64,000 nt of DNA from an uncultured Selenomonas sp. (GCA_934202005.1 CAKPXP010000007.1:1-64000), one strand, 5' to 3'; positions 8,569-17,791 are shown, counted from the first letter of the stretch. The notes: a model not told the origin generated them from the sequence alone. Translations and numbers: made by a program.

Positions 8569-9563
8569 ACCCTCACCCCCACGTAGAGTCCCTTGCCGTA
8601 CCGCAGTACCTCGTGGCCGCCGCTCGTGCCGAGCGCCGCGACCTGTCCCGCGGGCCGCGCGCGGAAGCACGACCCCGCCTCCACGAGATACACGCCGCGC
8701 TTCTTCTCCGCGTGCGCCGCCTCCGTGACGAAGCCGCCCACGCGGCGCAGCGCATAGCTCCCCTGCCGCACCGCAGGAATCTCCTCCCGCGTCGGCAGAA
8801 GCGGCGAGAGCGTCATCTGCCAGGGCGCGGACGCATCCTCTAGCATGCGATAGAGCGCCGCGTCATCCGCATAGAGCCCGAGCTCATCGAGCGACAGCAC
8901 ATCCTCCGCCAGATGGAACTTCCCGTAGCCGCTGCTGCGCTTGCCGCCGATGCCCAGGCAGCCGAGCCAGCGAAGCAGCTCCTCCAGCCAGTCCTGATCC
9001 TCCTCGCGCTCCATCCCCGCGAGCAGATAGAGCCCCGCGTCACGGTCAAAGGAAAACGCCCCGACGAAATACGGCAGCGGCTCCGCGCCGCGGCAGTTCA
9101 CACGCTCCGCGAGCACCTGCGCGCCGAATGCGGGCGTCTTCTCCTCCCAGCGGCCATCCGCCTGCATCGCCTGCAGGAAATCGGCGAGCCTGCTCGCGCG
9201 CAGATACTTGAGCTTCTTCGCGCGCTTGCGCGCCGTCGCCTGCACACACGTCTTCCGGTAGGCGAGCGGCTGCTGTGCGCGCCGCACGAGCTGCAGCACC
9301 GGACGAGGCAGATAATACGCCATCTCCTCCCCCGCCACATGCCAAGGCAGCAGATCGGAAAAGAGCAGCCGCCCCGATGTCACGCCCTCGCGCAGACGCG
9401 CGACATCCGCGAGCGCCCCCTCCGCGGCAAGCTCCGTGCAGAGCGCACTGAACAGCGTATCCGCGGAATACCGCATTCCCGCCTGCTCGAGCTTCCCGCC
9501 CTGCGCCGCCTCGCCGAAATGCACCGGCGTATCGAACGCCAGAGAATAAATCGCGAACCTCAT
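8565..9563 (-). CDS. csm4: Csm4, type III-A effector subunit (RAMP)
   Basis: Binds the crRNA 5' tag and anchors Cas10 in the Csm complex. It is 332 residues. The N-terminus FDTPVHFGEA and SADTLFSALCTE are the conserved Csm4 start, and the glycine-rich RAMP loop appears as LGIGGKRSSGYGKF. The start ATG overlaps the csm3 stop; its own stop overlaps csm5. Codon use and GC match the neighbouring cas genes. Confidence 0.88.
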   Translation of the reverse strand: MRFAIYSLAFDTPVHFGEAAQGGKLEQAGMRYSADTLFSALCTELAAEGALADVARLREGVTSGRLLFSDLLPWHVAGEEMAYYLPRPVLQLVRRAQQPLAYRKTCVQATARKRAKKLKYLRASRLADFLQAMQADGRWEEKTPAFGAQVLAERVNCRGAEPLPYFVGAFSFDRDAGLYLLAGMEREEDQDWLEELLRWLGCLGIGGKRSSGYGKFHLAEDVLSLDELGLYADDAALYRMLEDASAPWQMTLSPLLPTREEIPAVRQGSYALRRVGGFVTEAAHAEKKRGVYLVEAGSCFRARPAGQVAALGTSGGHEVLRYGKGLYVGVRV

Positions 9564-10276
9564 AAAGCAGCCCCGCTTTTCTCCAGCTCCGCCGCGAACG
9601 CGCCGAGCTGCTCCTCCGTCACAGCGCCCGCATGGAGCGCGCAGCTCTCCGCCGTAAAGCCCGAGAGCGACACACGCCCATAGCCGCGGGATCCATGCCC
9701 GCCGAGATAATCAAAGACGAGCAGGCGGATGCCCTCCGAAAGCGCCTCCATATCCTCCGCGAGCTCGCGCTCATCCTCCACATTATAGATAAGGCGGAAC
9801 GCGAACTCCGCGCCTGCCGGCACGCGCTCGATCTGGCGCGGATTCGCCCCCGCCGTGATGCGGTCGATGGCATTTTCCGACTTGATCTCCCCGATATACG
9901 TATCGAGCTCCATGCCACTGAGCTCCTCGCGCGACGCATCGGTCAGGCGCAGATCGAAAAACTGCAGCCGCGCGGGCCGTCCGCCCGCATTCCCTGCAGC
10001 CGCCGCGCCGAACAGACGGCGGATCGGCTCGCCGTCCTCAGAAATCTCATTGAGCACATATCCCTCCGCCCGGCTGCGCGCGAGCAGCGTGCGGATCTTC
10101 CCCTTCAGCGAGCTGCCGGGGATGACCGGCTCCTTCGTCAGCGGATCGCGCACGAACGGCGAATCCACCGCGCCGATCGGCGCGAAATCCGACGTCGCGC
10201 CGATATGAAGCCCCGTCTCCAAGCGGAGAACGGCCTTGAACAAAATCTTTTCCTTGAGTGCCTGCTGCTGTTCCAT
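9560..10276 (-). CDS. csm3: Csm3, type III-A backbone RNase subunit (RAMP)
   Basis: Forms the helical backbone of the Csm complex and cuts target RNA every 6 nt. The catalytic Asp is D38 in IGAVDSPFVRDPLT, equivalent to D33 of Streptococcus thermophilus Csm3. The RAMP motif IPGSSLKGKIR and the glycine-rich loop GGHGSRGYGRV are present. The ATG at 10276 (MEQQQALKEK) is chosen because GAGGGGG stands about 9 nt upstream; an ATG at 10294 overlaps the csm2 stop but is only 2 nt from its purine-rich sequence. The predicted protein is 238 residues, a normal length. Confidence 0.88.
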   Translation of the reverse strand: MEQQQALKEKILFKAVLRLETGLHIGATSDFAPIGAVDSPFVRDPLTKEPVIPGSSLKGKIRTLLARSRAEGYVLNEISEDGEPIRRLFGAAAAGNAGGRPARLQFFDLRLTDASREELSGMELDTYIGEIKSENAIDRITAGANPRQIERVPAGAEFAFRLIYNVEDERELAEDMEALSEGIRLLVFDYLGGHGSRGYGRVSLSGFTAESCALHAGAVTEEQLGAFAAELEKSGAAL

Positions 10277-10290
10277 CAACCCCTGCCCCC

Positions 10291-10689
10291 TCATTTCTCC
10301 TGTCCGCCGTAAAACTTATGGTATGCCACCAGCGCCTCCATATAGCGGGCAAAGCACTGATACGCCTGGAAGCTGTCGCCCACGCGGTCGATATGCTCCT
10401 TGATGCGGGCCGTCTCACCGAACTCCCGCACCTCGCGCATGCGCCCTGCCTGATAGGCGAACTTCACCTTGAGATACTTCACCTCAGACGCCAGCTCGAC
10501 CGGCAGACGCTTCTCATCGATATGCTGCGCGTGATACACCATGACGCGATTCGTCACAGCATTCACCGCGGAAAGGAACTTGCGGAGCTGGCTCGTCTTC
10601 AGAAAAATCTTATTATTCCCCTTCTCCTTCAGCTTCAGGATGACCGCCTCAGCCTCCGCCGCCACATCAGGGATTTTCGTCTTTTCCAT
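10291..10689 (-). CDS. csm2: Csm2, type III-A small subunit
   Basis: Small helical subunit lining the target RNA in the Csm complex. It has 132 residues, mostly helical and basic, with the conserved central block TSQLRKFLSAVNAV and the C-terminal FARYMEALVAYHKFYGG. The start ATG follows the cas10 TAG directly with no gap. The assignment rests on the block pattern plus its fixed position between cas10 and csm3. Confidence 0.85.
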   Translation of the reverse strand: MEKTKIPDVAAEAEAVILKLKEKGNNKIFLKTSQLRKFLSAVNAVTNRVMVYHAQHIDEKRLPVELASEVKYLKVKFAYQAGRMREVREFGETARIKEHIDRVGDSFQAYQCFARYMEALVAYHKFYGGQEK

Positions 10690-13176
10690 CTATCTCGTCT
10701 CCTTCTCCCGGACACTATAAATCATCAGCTGCAGCGCCGTCACAAGCTGCTTGCGCGACCGCGCGTCCCGGTACCACGCGTAGAACTCTTTACGTACCTC
10801 CTGATAGGCAGACTGCGCCTCCGCCTGCGCGCCCGGATCGAGCCGCGCGAGCGTATACGCGAACCGTGCGAGGTCGATGCCCGCTCCCGCAGACGTCAGC
10901 AGGCTGAGCAGCCGATACGCGCCGCTCTTGCCGAGCACGATGCGCCGCCCCGCGCCGCCATCCTCGGCAAAGGAGAAATGCGACTGCAGGAACCGTAGCT
11001 TTTCCCCGCAGACCTCATCGATGAACTCCTCCCAACCATAGACCGCCGGCAGATCCTTCGTACGGCCCGTGCGCGCCGACGCCGCCGCGCCGAAAAGCGT
11101 GATCGCATTCTTCCCCGCGTGCTGCTTCGCCGCGTCCTCGAGCACACCCGTCCGCCGCGCCATCTCCGCCACCGGGAACGACGCCTCGAACATGCCGAAC
11201 CCCGCGGAGAAATGCAGCCGTCCGCCCGTGAACTTCCGAAACGCGCGGTAAAGATCCACCGCAAGCTCCAAAAGGTCATCCCAGGCGCCGACGAGGAACA
11301 CATCATCGCCGCCGGAATACACGATATGCACGAACCGCTCGCACGGCTTCTCCCGGCCAAACAGGGAAAACGGCTCTGCCCCGTCCTCCGCGAGCCGACC
11401 CGCGCACACATCATTGATATATCGCTTGAAAAAGAGCGACAGTGCCCGCGAGAGCGCCGCCGTCCGCGAAAGCGTCGCATAGCGCGCGGGGAAGCCCGCA
11501 AGGAACGCCGCGCCGAGATTATCCACATCCGCGCGCAGCACACCGAGACGGCATATACCGCGCGCCGTGAGCGAGCCGCCGCTCCGCCGCGCCAGCTCCG
11601 AGAACTCCTGCACGCTGCCCTTCTCCGTCCGCGCCGAATAATCGCCCAGCCAGAGATGCGTCATGAGATGCGCGCCCGTATCGACACGATTCTTCACATA
11701 GAGGCGCACCCAGTCCGCATGCGCCTCCGCCTCGCGCTCCGAGAGCGCGCAAAGATACAGACTGCGCCCGATGCCCGGCACCGGCAGGCTCACCTCTCCC
11801 ACCGGCTCCGACGCCACGCCGAACACATCCGCCGTAAGAATCCGCTCACCGAAGCGGAACAGCCCCTCGCAGAGCGGGCAGGCCTCCGCGCCCTCATCGC
11901 GGTACGGCACCAGCTCCACCGACGACGTATGGCAGATGCTGCACTCCCGGCCCTCCGACAGCGTCCTGTTATAGTCGCTCTCCGGCGAAAACATCGCCGC
12001 GAGCTGCGCCTCCGAGTACCGATGCAGCTTCTCCGCCGCCAGGAGCTCCCCCACGCGGCGGAACACACCGCGTGTCCCCGGCTCCGCGCCGGGCAGGAAC
12101 TCCTGCGGCGCGAACGGCGTCCACGCGAGCGCGAGATAGAGACGGCTACCGAGCCGCGCGAGCATCCAGTCATTGATGCTCTCCCGCGCCTCCGCTAGCG
12201 CCGCGCGCGCCTCCGGCGTATTCGGCAACAGCAGATAAAAATGACCGCCGCCCGTATAGAGCAGCGAGCTCCGGCTCATCCCCGCCCGCGCGAGGATCTC
12301 ATCCGCGATATTCTCCATGAGAATCTCAAGATAAAACGACCGCCCGCGCAGACTCTTGAGCGCGCCCGCCGACGGAATCGTATAGATGAAAGACTGGATG
12401 CCGGAGAGATCTCCCGACACCAGCAGTCCCGCCGTCTCCTGTCGCAGTGCCTGCGCAGAGTCCCGCGAAAACAGCGCCCCGCGGTAGTCCGTCACGCCCT
12501 TCGCCGCAAGATAGCGATAAAGCATCACCGCATACGCCGCCGTCAGCCGCACATGGTCATAGAGCGAGATATCCGCCGCCTCGCCGAGCGCCGTACTCGA
12601 CGGCACATAGGAAAGCACACCCTCCAGCACGCGCGTGAGCTCATGGATCTCCATCCGGAACGGCGACCGCCTCTGAAAATTCGCCTCCAGATACGATAAA
12701 AGCTCCGCATACTCCGCCGTCGTCGCCTGCACGCGCGCCGACGGCTGCGGATACTGGGGCCGTCCCTTCTCGAGCAGCCCCTGCAGATGATACGCGCCGA
12801 CCTCCGGCGCCTCGTCAGCGCCCGCGGCCTCCCGCCCGAACACCGTGAAGATGCTGTCGAGCGGCTTGCGCGCGGAAAATCCCTCCTGCTCCGGCTCCTC
12901 CAGCGCGCGGCGGTCACTCCCCGCCGCCAGATTGTCCGCCTCATACACGAGATAACTCAGATCCGAAGGCGACGCATGCGAAAGCGCGCGGAGCGCCGAC
13001 GCGTGATGATGCCCGACCGCCCGCAGGATATCCTCATCCTGCGGCTCCGCATACCGCCGCAGGAACGCCACGCCCGCCTCCGAGTGATTCATCCGCGCGG
13101 GATGCGCGCGCAAGACGAGCTTGCCGATATCATGCAGCAGCGCCGCCCGCTCCACTCGTATACCAAAGTCCTCCAT
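10690..13176 (-). CDS. cas10: Cas10/Csm1, type III-A signature subunit
   Basis: Large subunit: target-RNA-activated ssDNase and cyclic-oligoadenylate synthase. It is 828 residues from the ATG at 13176 (MEDFGIRVERAALLHDIGK), preceded by GGGGATGAGG. The HD nuclease motif is at H15-D16 (LLHDIGKL). Four cysteines in two CxxC pairs (about 412/415 and 433/436) form the zinc ribbon. The palm cyclase motif GGDD is at about 622-625 (YSGGDDVFLVG). Both active sites look intact, so DNA cleavage and cOA signalling to Csm6 are predicted. The earlier ATG at 13230 lacks a good ribosome-binding site. Confidence 0.92.
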   Translation of the reverse strand: MEDFGIRVERAALLHDIGKLVLRAHPARMNHSEAGVAFLRRYAEPQDEDILRAVGHHHASALRALSHASPSDLSYLVYEADNLAAGSDRRALEEPEQEGFSARKPLDSIFTVFGREAAGADEAPEVGAYHLQGLLEKGRPQYPQPSARVQATTAEYAELLSYLEANFQRRSPFRMEIHELTRVLEGVLSYVPSSTALGEAADISLYDHVRLTAAYAVMLYRYLAAKGVTDYRGALFSRDSAQALRQETAGLLVSGDLSGIQSFIYTIPSAGALKSLRGRSFYLEILMENIADEILARAGMSRSSLLYTGGGHFYLLLPNTPEARAALAEARESINDWMLARLGSRLYLALAWTPFAPQEFLPGAEPGTRGVFRRVGELLAAEKLHRYSEAQLAAMFSPESDYNRTLSEGRECSICHTSSVELVPYRDEGAEACPLCEGLFRFGERILTADVFGVASEPVGEVSLPVPGIGRSLYLCALSEREAEAHADWVRLYVKNRVDTGAHLMTHLWLGDYSARTEKGSVQEFSELARRSGGSLTARGICRLGVLRADVDNLGAAFLAGFPARYATLSRTAALSRALSLFFKRYINDVCAGRLAEDGAEPFSLFGREKPCERFVHIVYSGGDDVFLVGAWDDLLELAVDLYRAFRKFTGGRLHFSAGFGMFEASFPVAEMARRTGVLEDAAKQHAGKNAITLFGAAASARTGRTKDLPAVYGWEEFIDEVCGEKLRFLQSHFSFAEDGGAGRRIVLGKSGAYRLLSLLTSAGAGIDLARFAYTLARLDPGAQAEAQSAYQEVRKEFYAWYRDARSRKQLVTALQLMIYSVREKETR

Positions 13177-13240
13177 AGCCTCATCCCCTTCATAATTTCT
13201 AATACATATATTCTCCAAAACTAAGAACAATCCTCCCCCG

Positions 13241-13552
13241 CTAGAAAATTATCACATCCTCCTGATGCCGATCGCCGATTCCCCACGACCGCACCGACGT
13301 ATGATTCGCGAGCAGATAGATCCGCAGCGAATCCTCCGCCGGCTCGATGAGCGCGCTCGTCTCCTGCATCAACCGCTCATACTTCCGCTTGCTGAGGAAC
13401 GCCTCGAACGCCGACTTCTGCACGCGCACACCATAGCGCTCCAGGCACTTCACCATCTTCGAGCGCCGCTTGTTCTCCACAATATCGTAAATAACGAGCA
13501 CGATATATCGCCTCGTATCCTCCACGAGGAACTCGCTCTCCTCGAACTCCAT
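13241..13552 (-). CDS. cas2: Cas2, CRISPR adaptation endonuclease-fold protein
   Basis: Structural partner of Cas1 in spacer integration. It has 103 residues from the ATG at 13552, preceded by GGAGG 8 nt upstream. The conserved beta-strand and metal-site Asp are in YIVLVIYDIVENKRR (D23), followed by RRSKMVKCLERYGVRVQKS, typical of Cas2. Longer in-frame sequence overlaps the end of cas1 and is not needed. It is separated from cas10 by 64 nt without an evident promoter, so the locus may be one transcript. Confidence 0.9.
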   Translation of the reverse strand: MEFEESEFLVEDTRRYIVLVIYDIVENKRRSKMVKCLERYGVRVQKSAFEAFLSKRKYERLMQETSALIEPAEDSLRIYLLANHTSVRSWGIGDRHQEDVIIF

Positions 13553-13589
13553 CGCCACCGCCTCCAGGACAAAAGCAAACGTGCCGCGC

Positions 13590-14588
13590 TCAGCGCAGGC
13601 GAATCGGCTCATACATCTCCGCGTTCTCCGCCATGAGCGCCTGCGCGTACTGCGCCGCCTGATAGCCGAGACTGCGACGATAGGAATGCTTTCCTTCAAT
13701 ATATTGATTCACCGTACGCATCTTTTTTTCATACGCGCGCAGGAAGATCCCGCGCCCCTCGCGCGTCAAAAAAATCCCCGGCGTACCATCCTCCGCCCGG
13801 ACGAAATGATCCGTGCGAATCTCGTGATGGTTCACCAGGGAAAGCACCATAGAATCTACCAGCACCGCGCGCCACTCCTCCATGAGATCTGATGCCAGCG
13901 CAGGATGATGATTCTTGAGCGCATGAAGGAAGCCGAAATACGGATGAAGCCCCTCATTCGTCAGCGATGTATAGACATCATACATCAAAAGCGTATAGCC
14001 GAAGCTCAGCATCGAATTGAACGGATCGAGCGGCGGCCGCCTGCTGCGGCGCTCGAAACGGAACGCCTCCGGCACCGCCGTGCCGAGCGCATGGAAATAC
14101 GACCGCGCGATGACTCCCTCATAGCCCATGAGCTCCTCCGCGGACGCCGCCTGGAAAATATGCTTCCAAAGCGACAAAATCTCCTTGATCGACCGTGCCA
14201 CCTCCGCCGACTCTGCCGAGCGGTTCAACCGCCGCAGGAGCGTCAGCTGGTTGTGCGTCTTCGCCGCGATGCAGCGCTTCCCCATCTCCAGGTAAAACGG
14301 CGAATCCATCAGCTCGATCTGCTTTGCCTGGCGGAAAACATGCACGTGCCGCGTCGACTCCAGACGGCCGAAAAACGCCCCGCGGCTCGAAAGCCACGTC
14401 ACAGGGATCCCGAGTTGCAACAGCTCCACCATCGCGCGCGAAGAAACCTGCACACCATCGATGAGCGTCAGCCCCTCCAACGTCTCCTCAGGGATCTCCA
14501 TGACAACCTCCTGATTGCGCCCCACCACAAACACGCCGCCGCGCTTCTTGATATACGCGCCCTCCTCTGTGATATAGGCAAAACTCAT
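13590..14588 (-). CDS. cas1: Cas1, CRISPR integrase
   Basis: Metal-dependent integrase that inserts new spacers with Cas2. It has 332 residues. Putative active-site residues are E157 (GYEGVIARSYF), H222 (PYFGFLHALK) and E237 (DLMEEWR). The start ATG follows AAAGGAGGG. It lies just downstream of the trailer end of the array on the same strand. No reverse transcriptase or Cas4 domain is fused or adjacent. Confidence 0.93.
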   Translation of the reverse strand: MSFAYITEEGAYIKKRGGVFVVGRNQEVVMEIPEETLEGLTLIDGVQVSSRAMVELLQLGIPVTWLSSRGAFFGRLESTRHVHVFRQAKQIELMDSPFYLEMGKRCIAAKTHNQLTLLRRLNRSAESAEVARSIKEILSLWKHIFQAASAEELMGYEGVIARSYFHALGTAVPEAFRFERRSRRPPLDPFNSMLSFGYTLLMYDVYTSLTNEGLHPYFGFLHALKNHHPALASDLMEEWRAVLVDSMVLSLVNHHEIRTDHFVRAEDGTPGIFLTREGRGIFLRAYEKKMRTVNQYIEGKHSYRRSLGYQAAQYAQALMAENAEMYEPIRLR

Positions 14589-14655
14589 CCCGCTCCCTCC
14601 TTTGTGCTATGATCTGCTTTTAGACGTATGATCGCCTGTTTGGCAACAATGAGAA

Positions 14656-17074
14656 CAGGCCGTCCCCTTACGGGGATTTTGTTTTTCAACTCATCCATGA
14701 CATTGATGATAAAATCAAGTTTGCGTGGCGTTTCCGTCCCCTTACGGGGATTTTGTTTTTCAACGTTTTTCAAGTATTTTAATTTAGGTATAATGATTTA
14801 TAGCGTTTCCGTCCCCTTACGGGGATTTTGTTTTTCAACAAGATTCCCTATTCCAGCACAGCCCTGGGCCGCATCAACAAGTTTCCGTCCCCTTACGGGG
14901 ATTTTGTTTTTCAACAATGATAGTTGCAGGAAATGAATATTTGAATTAAAAAAGTAGTTTCCGTCCCCTTACGGGGATTTTGTTTTTCAACGTCTGCTGT
15001 CGGGAAAATACGTATATCACGGGCAGATCTTGTTTCCGTCCCCTTACGGGGATTTTGTTTTTCAACCAGTAGAAAAGTTTTGTGTAAAATGTGGGCACAA
15101 ATTGTTTCCGTCCCCTTACGGGGATTTTGTTTTTCAACTAACCTTGCTGAGAAAAGTGATAAAGACTTTCATAGGTTTCCGTCCCCTTACGGGGATTTTG
15201 TTTTTCAACCGGCGAGGAGCGCTTCACCTACGTGCTGAACGACAGCACGTTTCCGTCCCCTTACGGGGATTTTGTTTTTCAACGACTGTCAAACACGGAG
15301 TATTGGGCACCGAACTACGGTTGTTTCCGTCCCCTTACGGGGATTTTGTTTTTCAACTCGAGGACGGTGATGAAAATGCGTGAAAGTCAAAAAAGGGGTT
15401 TCCGTCCCCTTACGGGGATTTTGTTTTTCAACTTACCCGTGACTTTCGTCGTGCGCGTGATACGGTTCACGCGTTTCCGTCCCCTTACGGGGATTTTGTT
15501 TTTCAACTGAAAAAGTTGACCGCTTCATAGCGGCAATCAATGAGGGGTTTCCGTCCCCTTACGGGGATTTTGTTTTTCAACGGGATAAGATAATGGCACA
15601 GGTGTTCGAAACGAAAGAAGCGTTTCCGTCCCCTTACGGGGATTTTGTTTTTCAACAAGGGAGAGGAAAAAATGATGAAAGTGATTGAAGAAAAAGTTTC
15701 CGTCCCCTTACGGGGATTTTGTTTTTCAACTAACCCGGAGTTCGGGCAGGTTCGCACGGTGAACGTCGACGGGTTTCCGTCCCCTTACGGGGATTTTGTT
15801 TTTCAACGAAAAGAAATTCAAGGTGTTAAGAAAGGATGATTCAAAATGTTTCCGTCCCCTTACGGGGATTTTGTTTTTCAACTGATGAAGATGCGTGAAA
15901 GTCAAAAGAGGGCCAATGGTTTCCGTCCCCTTACGGGGATTTTGTTTTTCAACGCGTTTATCGGCGTGTTGTATTCGTACGGGCGGATACCGTTTCCGTC
16001 CCCTTACGGGGATTTTGTTTTTCAAAGCAATCGAGGATGCAAATATTGTTGAGAGCCGCGAAAGTTTCCGTCCCCTTACGGGGATTTTGTTTTTCAACTA
16101 AAGGATATTGACATGGATGAATATGAGGGATTGAGGGCGTTTCCGTCCCCTTACGGGGATTTTGTTTTTCAACGTGTTCACTTCTAGTTGTTCTTTGACA
16201 ACTTCATATAGCAACGTTTCCGTCCCCTTACGGGGATTTTGTTTTTCAACTGAAAAAGTATTGCGTAAAGTGCGGCCATGCGTTTGGTTTCCGTCCCCTT
16301 ACGGGGATTTTGTTTTTCAACCGCGGTTTACTTACGTGCTGAACGACAGCACGCAGGTTCTCGTTTCCGTCCCCTTACGGGGATTTTGTTTTTCAACCGT
16401 CGCACGCCTGAAGAGGGATAATGCGATTGCGGCTCTGAGTTTCCGTCCCCTTACGGGGATTTTGTTTTTCAACAATCGACAACGTGGAAATCAGCGTCAT
16501 CGACAATGATGACGTTTCCGTCCCCTTACGGGGATTTTGTTTTTCAACGATTTTGAAGAACACGAATATCCCGTGACAGGAGAAATGTTTCCGTCCCCTT
16601 ACGGGGATTTTGTTTTTCAACGATTACAGGGTAGAGGCCTTGCAGGCCGAACTCATCGAGGTTTCCGTCCCCTTACGGGGATTTTGTTTTTCAACTCTTT
16701 GTGAGTTTGAATGAGTAAAGCGAAAAGTGTAAATGTGTTTCCGTCCCCTTACGGGGATTTTGTTTTTCAACTAAAAATGAAAGTCAAGTATTGTTATCCT
16801 GTCACGGCAGAGTTTCCGTCCCCTTACGGGGATTTTGTTTTTCAACATTAACAACAAATGCTATTATGCTACGACAGGTAAAAGCGGGTTTCCGTCCCCT
16901 TACGGGGATTTTGTTTTTCAACATTGGAGGAATTCAAAATGAAAAAGTATCAGGTAACGGACGTGTTTCCGTCCCCTTACGGGGATTTTGTTTTTCAACT
17001 ACAAAGAAGTGGAGGAGGATGAGTGGGAAATCATTGGCTGTTTCCGTCCCCTTACGGGGATTTTGTTTTTCAAC
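14656..17074 (-). CRISPR. Type III-A CRISPR array, 33 repeats and 32 spacers
   Basis: The 35-bp repeat, read on the minus strand, begins GTTGAAAAACAAAATCCCC and ends GTAAGGGGACGGAAAC. I counted 33 copies with spacers of 36-42 bp. All copies are identical except the cas1-proximal one (14656-14690), which has lost the first four bases of the + orientation, and 15992-16026, which ends TTCAAA instead of TTCAAC. The hairpin UCCCC-GUAA-GGGGA leaves ACGGAAAC as an 8-nt tag, similar to ACGAGAAC of Staphylococcus epidermidis crRNAs. This, the degenerate repeat at the cas1 side and the gene strand place the leader at the right and transcription on the minus strand. Spacers are less GC-rich than the host genes. 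Confidence 0.98.
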
Positions 17075-17295
17075 GGTCCCTCCGAAAAGCCTTGTCATTC
17101 CTGACCTGAGCAAGCCGTTTGCGGAGCGGAGGCTGAAATTTCTTTTTCAGAGCGCTGCCGACGACTCGAAAATGGCATCCGCCCTTATATGACAAGGCGC
17201 GGAGCGGATGATGGTTTTTCATCTAGATGGCGGCTGTTATGTTTCCTATTCGCCGCGTCGGCGCGGATTCCTTCTTTTCTGGAGAATTTCTCATG
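17075..17295 (-). promoter_or_regulatory. Probable CRISPR leader
   Basis: Non-coding stretch between the tRNA terminator and the leader-proximal repeat. No gene is supported here. The repeat-proximal part contains an AAGAAATTTC stretch and ends GGAGGGACC directly before the first repeat. I did not find a convincing -35/-10 pair, so its role is inferred from position and array polarity. Confidence 0.55.
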
Positions 17296-17325
17296 AAAAA
17301 ACCGGCCAGACCTACGTCTGACCGG
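17296..17325 (-). terminator. Rho-independent terminator after tRNA genes
   Basis: On the minus strand CCGGTCAGAC-GTAG-GTCTGGCCGG forms a 10-bp stem with one G-T pair, followed by six T. It ends the tRNA-Tyr/tRNA-Met transcript just before the CRISPR leader. Confidence 0.85.
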
Positions 17326-17336
17326 CTGTATTCGCA

Positions 17337-17413
17337 TGGTGGCGGCACAGAGATTTGAACTCCGGACACTGCGGGTATGAACCGCATGCTCTAGCCAACT
17401 GAGCTATGCCGCC
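17337..17413 (-). tRNA. tRNA-Met (anticodon CAT)
   Basis: 77-nt cloverleaf with encoded CCA. Acceptor GGCGGCA pairs with TGCCGCC; D-arm GCTCAGTTGGCTAGAGC; anticodon stem TGCGG/CCGCA with loop TTCATAC; T-arm GTTCAAATC. It starts GGCGGC rather than the CGCGGG usual for initiators, so it is an elongator Met or a CAT tRNA modified to decode Ile AUA. Confidence 0.92.
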
Positions 17414-17416
17414 AAG

Positions 17417-17502
17417 TGGTGGGCAGGGATGGATTCGAACCATCGTAATCCGAAGATGACAGATTTACAGTCTGTTCCCTTTAACCACTCGGGCACCTAC
17501 CC
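17417..17502 (-). tRNA. tRNA-Tyr (anticodon GTA)
   Basis: 86-nt class II tRNA with long variable arm and encoded CCA. Acceptor GGGTAGG, anticodon loop CTGTAAA (GTA), T-arm GGTTCGAATCC. It lies 3 nt upstream of tRNA-Met in the same transcript. Confidence 0.93.
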
Positions 17503-17529
17503 ATGCCTTGCGTTGCAAGAACAAGGTAT

Positions 17530-17558
17530 ATTATACAGGGAGCAGGTAGATTTGTCAA
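17530..17558 (-). promoter_or_regulatory. Consensus sigma-70-type promoter for the tRNA pair
   Basis: On the minus strand TTGACA (17553-17558) and TATAAT (17530-17535) are separated by exactly 17 bp, a perfect consensus, about 30 nt before tRNA-Tyr. Confidence 0.92.
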
Positions 17559-17579
17559 CGGGGAACGACGTAAAAATGC

Positions 17580-17611
17580 AAAAAAGGAATCACCAGCTGC
17601 GTGGTGATTCC
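17580..17611 (-). terminator. Terminator downstream of ftsZ
   Basis: On the minus strand GGAATCACCA-CGCAGC-TGGTGATTCC is followed by six T. It lies about 180 nt past the ftsZ stop and just upstream of the tRNA promoter. Confidence 0.85.
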
Positions 17612-17671
17612 TTGCATTCTCTGTTGTGTGATCTGCACATGGTAGGGTAGGCGGTATGCCTACGACGTGCC

Positions 17672-17720
17672 GGACACCTCTTCCACCGCTGCGCGGTCCC
17701 CCTTCTCCTTAGGAGAAGGT
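17672..17720. repeat. Dispersed element C (CACCTCTTCCACCGC family)
   Basis: Short intergenic repeat reading ACACCTCTTCCACCGC, then GCGGTCCCCCTTCTCCT with a paired AGGAGAAGG. Related copies lie at about 20282-20366, 32528-32582, 52484-52530 (inverted) and 52574-52630. All are intergenic. Function unknown. Confidence 0.6.
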
Positions 17721-17791
17721 AAATAAGAAGTGCTTGGCGCCATGGCTGCATGCCAAATGCTGTTTCCGCCGCTGCACGATGACCTCGCGTC

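Noticed and set aside
13590..14588. Reverse-transcriptase-Cas1 fusion to explain sense-biased spacers
   Set aside because: Cas1 has normal length and no RT domain is fused or nearby.
14946..16620. Short ORFs with repeated KNKIPVRGRK or RPLTGILFFN peptides
   Set aside because: They are translations of the CRISPR repeats, with no independent start signals.
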